Made by a program: the position numbers and the translations under genes. A stretch of 64,000 bases of DNA from Mesostigma viride (Eukaryota > Streptophyta > Mesostigmatophyceae > Mesostigmatales > Mesostigmataceae). The notes beneath the pieces were generated by a model. It made no database searches. It worked only from the letters and a program-made list of their open reading frames with translations, and was not told the DNA's origin. The stretch lies in the NCBI GenBank assembly GCA_009746045.1, contig RPFO01000297.1, forward strand, positions 27,501-91,500, given 5' to 3'. This document shows positions 58,545 to 64,000 of the stretch, one piece after another (within the stretch, counting starts at the first letter, position 1; the number at the start of each line of letters is the position of its first letter).

Positions 58545-59966
58545 TTTCTCGTCAAATGAAGAGAACAAGTATTGACAACGGTCGAGATTACTGGTATCAG
58601 AGATACCAAACGAGCATGCACTCGGCCGACGTTGAACTGCCGATCCGCTTCGACAGCCGGAGTAAATGCCAGGACGCCGACAAAACCACTGCAAAAATGT
58701 TGGCACGAGGGAGGGTTAACAACGATCGCGAGGAGGGTTCACAACGAAATTCTGCGACAGTCTTGACACGATGGATGGGCGGCAACGACTACGAGGGCTC
58801 CGGCCGCCATGAACGGTACAGATAAACCGACTGACGAGCCTGGCGCGAGAATCAGCAGAAATTAATCAGCGAACAATTATCCAGCGGCGTGTTGGCGCGC
58901 GCAGCGTTTGCCTGCTGGATGTGCCAAAGGTTGCAACTCTTGGATAGCACGGGTCGTCCGTCAAAAAGTGCTGCCATCTGGCGTCCGTTGCAGTCACCAC
59001 GGGCCGGTTCGTGACCGGTTCGTGTCAGAAATGTGGGAATCCTTTCATTCCCTTTGCCGAGACCACAATCAAGGGCCGGGCGCCGGGCCGGGCGACGCGA
59101 CGCCCCGGACCAGTTGCCGCAGCTTCCAGATCAGCAAAGCAGAGCAGGAAAATATCATACAGTATGTCATGCGGCCTTGCGGGTTGGGCTGTAGCAAGAC
59201 GTTATAACTGAAATCTTCCTTGGAGCGCAGAGAGGCTGACCACAAACATTGACGCCGCGCAAGGCCAGATTCCTCTGACCCTTCGCGCTTGAGCAGTCGC
59301 CTCAGGGTTCTCTCGTACGGAAGCAGACTTAAGCCAAGGCCGCCGCCAGGTCAAGTTGTATATAGGGTCGGCGGAGGAATCGGGAAGTCGTCCGTCAAAC
59401 ACGGCAAGCAGAGATTCTTGATTCCTAGAATCGTCTTTTCGACGCACACCAAACTTTCTTTTCGGCCTGCTCTTTTCTTACTGTAGGGCTTCTTTCCTGG
59501 TTACCGTTGGGCACCAAGGAAATTGAAGTTGGTTTTCCCCCCGGAAGGCCAAAACCCGACAAGGAAAGCAGTGTTTTTTTTAAGGTTTTCGTTACAAGTG
59601 GCGCTAGGCCACTTGTGGCGTTTCGAACTAAGAAAACTTCAGTTTACTCGGCCAATGTGTGGCTTTAAGCCAATTAAAATTGGGCTTGGCACGGCCACGT
59701 GTGGCGGGCTGGCTTTTTGGTTGACCCTGCCGGCCGGCAGCGGGGTCAGCGCGGCGCGGCGCCGTACTGGCTGTACACAAGGCGGGCGAGCGTCTCCGTC
59801 TCAGGAATCGGCGCCAGGCGTACTTGGTAAATCAAGTAACGTGCGTGTTTGCAACTTGCCCGTTGAAACTCTACGGCGGAGCCAATTTTCGGAAGAACCT
59901 CACCCTTCTGCTTGCAAATTAGGGACAAATTCGGTGGATGGATGGAATTCGGAAGCGCATAATTTG
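58545..59966. other. AMT upstream region, no second gene seen
   Basis: It should contain the AMT promoter and 5' UTR on the minus strand. Open stretches at 59202-59447 (-) and 59523-59969 (+) show no recognisable domain. Confidence 0.4.
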
Positions 59967-60010
59967 TAGGGTTGGGTCCACGAGTACTAAGTCCACGAGT
60001 AGAAAAGGCA

Positions 60011-60047
60011 AGTACCGAGTAGTGAGTACTACTCACTACTCGGTACT
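60011..60047. repeat. 37-bp near-perfect palindrome
   Basis: AGTACCGAGTAGTGAGTA, one central C, then its exact reverse complement. It can fold into an 18-bp hairpin or cruciform next to the left TIR of element D. Confidence 0.9.
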
Positions 60048-60403
60048 CGCCATTTTTTTGGAGCCCGAGTAGTACTCGGTACTCGTACTCGCCGACTTTT
60101 TTCAGCCCGAGTAGTACTCGGTACTCGTACTCGCCGACTTTTTTTAGCCCGAGTAGTACTCGGTACTCGTACTCGCCGACTTTTTTGAGCTCGAGTACTA
60201 CTCGCTACTCGTACTCGTGAAAGTATCAGATACTCGAGTAGTACACGAGTAGTACTCATGAACCTGAGATGGTCGAGTAGTACTCGAGTAGTACTCATGT
60301 TCTGAGGACAATCATCATGGTTGTCATCAACGACGAAGTGCCTTTTCGAGTACACGGCAGACTAGGGATACCGGCTACTTCTACATAAAAATCATAGGAC
60401 ACT

Positions 60404-60877
60404 ACAATACGCTTCCGCGGACACCTTTTTCAGCGGGGAAAGTGCCCCCGGGCTTCCGGGGCAAATTCAGCAAGCGCTGCGGAACTTAGATACTAAAATT
60501 TCGTTTTTGGTTCGTACCGTACAGCCAATCATTTTGCGCCCGGATCAAATTGTGATCTGGGCACTGAACACGAAAATTTCAGCGGAACGTACGAAACACC
60601 AACGCAACTACAGAAAATTTTCAGTGACGAAACTGTAGTACCGTATACCCAAGAAAAATGTAGTAGGACTTCGCTAAATTCACGTTCGGAATTTTTCCCC
60701 GCAAGATTCCCCCGCAAGATTCCCCCGCACGATTCCCCCCGCTAGGTTCAGGCTCCAGTCGATGCTCGCCAAATGGCGCAAAAAAAGAAACATATGTTAA
60801 AATCAACGGTGCGAATCCTCGTTACCGCTCGGGTAACATTCTCACTCATTTCGCGTCTCCTACGAACCGTATTGTAG
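60404..60877. mobile_element. MITE-like repeat, copy 2
   Basis: Inverted ends CTACAATACG…CGTATTGTAG (CACTACAATACG if extended). Same repeat as 11519-12001, with about 10% differences by eye. It includes the GC-rich GATTCCCCCCGCTAGG and GATTCCCCCGCA repeats. Confidence 0.65.
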
Positions 60878-60880
60878 TGG

Positions 60881-61585
60881 ATGCACCCGGGTCGCCTGCG
60901 CTGGCACCCCGAGTGGCCGGGCTACACCTGGATCAAGAACATTACCTTGGCAGTTGATCACCCATTGGTTGACAAGCGGGCCACCGACGTCCAGCACCTG
61001 CTTATGCATCGGGCCATCGGGGTCAATTCCCAACTGCACCACCGGTACTCCCACGCGGCGGCGTGCTTATGCAACTTTCCAGATGAAACAATTGAGCACA
61101 GATTTCTGGACTGCCAACTCGCAGGGGTTTGGCAATGGCTGCTGGGTATATGGGCCAAGTGGATGGCTATTACAGCTCCCCCGCCCACCACCGTCACACT
61201 ATCTACGGTTATTTTCGGCATCACGGGATTACGGGACGCGAGCCTCACAGCCAACCAGATGGCATGGATATGGCTACGCACGACGATGCTTCACACCATA
61301 TGGCAAGTTCGCAACGAGACGGCCGTATTCACGTTACGTGCCGCGTACACGAGAGGTGCCGTGGTCCGCCGGTTTATCTCCTCTTGGAACCTGGCTATGC
61401 GTCGTTACTGGCTCCTGGCGACGGAACAACACAAAGTATGGGACCCGGGCCCTAACAATGACACCCCCAGCCCACTGGAAGTCTTCCATGCACTCATGGG
61501 CATGAACCAGGTCTTTACACTTATGCCGGATGACGATATATCTACAGTACACTGGCTACCTTGGTCGCAGGGCGCGCCTTATTAA
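60881..61585 (+). pseudogene. LINE ORF2 C-terminus with zf-RVT zinc motif
   Basis: 234 codons from ATG 60881. WHPEWPGYTWIKNITL, then HRAIGVNSQLHHRYSHAAAC and a zf-RVT-like motif CLCNFPDETIEHRFLDC followed by WQWLLGIWAKW; the same order is seen at the C-terminus of many plant and algal L1-type ORF2 proteins. The remainder is helical and Trp-rich. The RT and endonuclease domains are absent upstream. The open frame itself is intact. Confidence 0.7.
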
Positions 61586-61706
61586 TGCGGGCACCCCAAT
61601 TTAGGCACAACTAGGCATTTCAGGCTATTTTTGGCATACCTGGGTCACCTTAACTGTTATATGGAAATAAACTAACACCCATTTCACCGGAAATCATGGT
61701 TGTCAT

Positions 61707-62094
61707 GAATAGCGAGACATTCGACACGGGTCGACACTGGCTGGCCCGGCCTCACAAGTTCGCAGCCGGCTCGGAAAGGAAAAATGCCACCCACTGCCCT
61801 GCCCACGGCTACCGCCGCCATCATTCTCTTCTTGTCATCATGTCGGACTTGCAAGGCTGTCCGCATTATTATTTATTTGTTGTTCCGAGGGGTGCGGCTT
61901 ACTCCTTAATAGTTGTTGACGGGGAAACAAGTTTATCTTCATAGCTATATTAATGTTTATTGTGACAATAAACATTAATATTTGTTGTCTCTTTTCATAA
62001 AGTATTGTTATTTTCAGAAAGTATATATATATTTGGCCCGTTACTTCATAGTTTTTTTTGTAAATTTTAGGGAAATTATATCAGCCAATAGTAT
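61707..62094. other. AT-rich spacer inside element D
   Basis: Contains ACAATAAACATTAATA next to an inverse TATTAATGTTTATTGT, a perfect hairpin at 61947-61981. No gene. Confidence 0.55.
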
Positions 62095-62335
62095 CGCAGG
62101 TACTCGAGTAGTACTCGAGTACTACTCGGTACTCATACTCGCCGACTTTTTTTAGCCTGAGTAGTACTCGGTACTCGTACTCGCCTACTTTTTTGAGCTC
62201 GAGTACTACTCGCTACTCGTACTCGCCTACTTTTTTGAGCCCGAGTAGTACTCGGTACTCGTACTCGCCAAGTTTTTCTGAGCCCGAGTAGTACTCGGTA
62301 CTCGTACTCGCCGACTTTTTTTAGCCTGAGTAGTA

Positions 62336-62794
62336 CCGTAGTGGTCAAAATCACTTTGCGACAAACCTCTTTGCGAATCGACCTCGCAAACTACTTTTCA
62401 TGGGCTTCATTTTGGGTCGCAAAGTTCAAAACTTACCGCGTCGCGCCTGCGCCGTGCCGCACGCAGACAGGTAGAACGAACGCGTGGCGCCAAAACTTTC
62501 GCGCCTTTTTGTCACTTGTCATGCGAAAGCCTAAGGTTTAGGCTTGTGCAGCCATGCACGTTGTCTTGGCACGAAGGCAGAAGAGCGGGGAGGCCGGCAG
62601 GCCAGCAGGCAGTATAAGCCTGCTGGCCTATAAATTTACAACATCGAGTACCTGCCAGTTGCCATTGACCATAAACAAGTCGATGGGCTCGCAAACCTAA
62701 AACTTTGCCTTCATTTTGGGTCGCAAACTATAAATTTCACCCTTTTTTTGGGTCGCAAAGTAGGTTTGTCGCAAAGTGATTTTGACCACTACGG
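62336..62794. mobile_element. 459-bp MITE with ~33-bp TIRs in element D
   Basis: Starts CCGTAGTGGTCAAAATCACT and ends with the reverse complement; about 33 bases match perfectly (the TIR continues TTGCGACAAACCT). Flanked by TA on both sides (62334-62335, 62795-62796), or by GTAC if the outer C/G are counted as target. Internal TTTTGGGTCGCAAA repeats add sub-terminal inverted copies. No coding capacity. Confidence 0.85.
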
Positions 62795-62844
62795 TACTCG
62801 GTACTCGTACTCGCTGCCAAAAATCCAGCGTGGACCCAACCCTA

Positions 62845-63229
62845 ATAATTTGGCTCTGATGACACAAACTCTAGTGCGGGGGTGAGTGCGGGGTTCCGGG
62901 ACACCACCGCACTAAGTCCGACGCGCCTGCCCAGGCCACGCCGCGCCGGACCGGCACACGAGTTACGCGGGAAAAAAGGGCCTGCCGCGCCAATTACTGT
63001 AGGACTTGGCTAATTTCTTTGTTGACTACAAGCGCAGTCAAGGATGATAAAACGTAGCAATGGCGGACATGTTAGGGTGATGCTCGGCTTAGGGACAGTG
63101 GACATGTTTGAGTGATTGCTCGCCAGACTCGAGCTCGCTGGCATACACGTCCGTGGCACCCTCGGCATTTAGCTGGGTTGACGCAAATCCTTGTACTGTT
63201 TACTGGTGTGTGCGATAATAAAGGAATGG
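62845..63229. other. No gene seen
   Basis: Ordinary intergenic sequence right of element D. Two loosely similar GGACATGTT(A/T)G(A/G)GTGAT pieces at 63067-63118. Nothing else. Confidence 0.4.
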
Positions 63230-63448
63230 TTATGCACGACATCTAAATGCGAATATCACACAAAAACTGGTTCCTGGAATTCTCGCGAGCTGCGCGGCGT
63301 ATGACTGGCCGTTTTTAAGTTGCTTCTCGCCTTTTGTGCTCCAAACAGGGGGGTCGTTTACATCCACTGCAACAAAGTGCTCGTGACCTCCAGCTTTCAT
63401 GGCCCGGCCCTGCCTTTGCTGCTTGACCAGCACCAGACAGGGTGTGCT
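63230..63448 (-). CDS. Possible small ORF, unknown
   Basis: 72 codons from ATG 63448 in a good context (AGGATGGCC), with protein-like sequence (CLVLVKQQRQGRAMKAGG, HFVAVDVNDPPVWSTKG). No family recognised. An AG-ending pyrimidine-poor stretch precedes it, so it could also be an internal exon of a gene running left. Transcript evidence would decide. Confidence 0.25.
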   Translation of the reverse strand, partial: STPCLVLVKQQRQGRAMKAGGHEHFVAVDVNDPPVWSTKGEKQLKNGQSYAAQLARIPGTSFCVIFAFRCRA

Positions 63449-63649
63449 GGTGGCCATCCTCGCAATTTTTCTAGCGGTCAGCGGCATCGTGTGGGTCTGT
63501 GCCTTAGGTAAGGCGTTAAGCCCTTATTCCAGTTTCTGTCCAAATGGCACATCATATTAACTGTACTTGCTTCGTCTTGCGCATGCGGACCCCCCCTTGT
63601 TAATGATGCGTTGTCCTGACATTAGCTTCGCATGTGCATTACAGGGGCA

Positions 63650-63885
63650 GCTCACGTAGGTGGGACAGTGTTCCAACTCCGGTAGGTGGGACAAATTCAG
63701 CAAAGCGGGACATGTTCAGGTGTCCCACCTAACTGAAATTATGTCCCACCTTGTTGAATTTGGAAAAACATGGTGTCCCACCTACCGGCATTTGTGATAC
63801 AGGTCTGTCTCACCTACCCGAACTTGAAGCTGTGTCCCACCTAACTGTATGTTTCTATGTGTCCCACCTTCCTGAATGTAGTGGC
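63650..63885. repeat. Dispersed TGTCCCACCT repeat field
   Basis: About eight copies of GTCCCACCT, mostly followed by AACTG or ACCGG, and two inverted AGGTGGGAC copies at the left edge, spaced 25-50 bases. The inverted copies allow long imperfect hairpins. Confidence 0.7.
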
Positions 63886-64000
63886 TACGCACATATGGGC
63901 TCTATGTGTCATACTCCTACATATGTTATACATACATGTCCCTATTACTCCTATGGGGCATGCTACCTATTCTGCACGTTTGCTCATGGCGTAGGGACAC

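Larger units (their letters stand above)
60328..61692 (+). mobile_element. LINE deletion derivative inside element D
   Basis: A 1.36-kb insertion flanked by ATCATGGTTGTCAT at 60314-60327 and 61693-61706 (14-bp TSD). It holds a short 5' piece, a MITE-like repeat (60404-60877), the last part of an ORF2 (60881-61585) and a 3' UTR with AAATAAACTAAC. It lacks RT and endonuclease, so it must have moved in trans, or lost its middle beforehand. Confidence 0.72.
59969..62842. mobile_element. Element D: TIR transposon built of palindromic GTACTCG repeats
   Basis: Perfect 14-bp terminal inverted repeats GGGTTGGGTCCACG (59969-59982) and its complement (62829-62842), each flanked by TA. The interior is two arrays of a ~52-bp unit (GAGTAGTACTCGGTACTCG + TACTCGCCGACTTTTTT) at 60048-60240 and 62098-62334, plus two nested insertions (60328-61692 and 62336-62794) and about 390 bp of AT-rich DNA. 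No transposase is encoded. TA target and short TIRs suggest mobilisation by a Tc1/mariner-like enzyme (inference). Confidence 0.78.

Noticed and set aside
61947-61981. ACAATAAACATTAATA hairpin as a terminator
   Set aside because: It is a perfect AT hairpin but lies inside a transposon far from any gene end; no reason to assign function.
63650-64000. Telomeric or subtelomeric repeat
   Set aside because: No TTTAGGG or TTTTAGGG arrays are present; the GTCCCACCT copies are irregular.

Overview
The window looks like nuclear DNA of a green alga (Chlorophyta; I cannot name the genus). Three host genes can be read exon by exon with GT-AG introns: a plant-type cytochrome c oxidase subunit 5b, a plant-type AMT ammonium transporter, and an unrecognised multi-exon gene. 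A fourth, intronless gene carries a peptidoglycan-binding fold. Coding exons are GC-rich and introns are long and full of minisatellites. Non-LTR elements with TTAA-type tails and L1-like ORF1 proteins are abundant.

Layout. 1-6525 (+): unknown host gene, eight exons, entering from the left. Its introns carry several tandem arrays, including an 18-bp array (2218-2785) in which 20 of 31 units repeat the 5' splice site itself. 7675-14211: a pile of 5'-truncated LINE copies, one inserted into another with a clear target-site duplication (TSD), plus a LINE ORF1 that carries a MITE-like insert. 14212-35431: a Copia-type LTR retrotransposon (element A, minus strand, TSD ctaag) that had landed in the 3' part of a LINE. 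It was then hit by a second copy of the same family (element B, 25158-33661, plus strand, TSD ctgtg) and by a 4.2-kb element C (15507-19714, 14-bp TSD). C encodes a PHD finger, a CCHC knuckle and an R2-type restriction-like endonuclease but no visible reverse transcriptase, and it starts with 231-bp tandem monomers. 35432-42893: more LINE pieces and a near full-length two-ORF LINE. 43019-43441: broken basic/PHD-finger reading frame.

45136-58544 is the host-gene island: a Cys-rich peptidoglycan-binding protein (-) divergent from COX5b (+, six exons), then a LINE remnant, then the ammonium transporter (-, six exons). 59969-62842 is a TIR element (14-bp TIRs, TA flanks) built of palindromic GTACTCG repeats. 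It holds a LINE deletion derivative (14-bp TSD) and a 459-bp MITE with about 33-bp TIRs. The last 1.2 kb has one doubtful small ORF and a TGTCCCACCT repeat field.

The most interesting items are the splice-donor minisatellite whose 18-bp unit keeps frame whichever donor is used, the RT-less PHD/endonuclease element C with promoter-like monomers, and the mosaic Copia pair: LTR start, gag and pol are nearly identical, but the U5 and an extra pre-gag ORF have been replaced by a much more divergent version. Nothing was computed; all alignments and identities are by eye.
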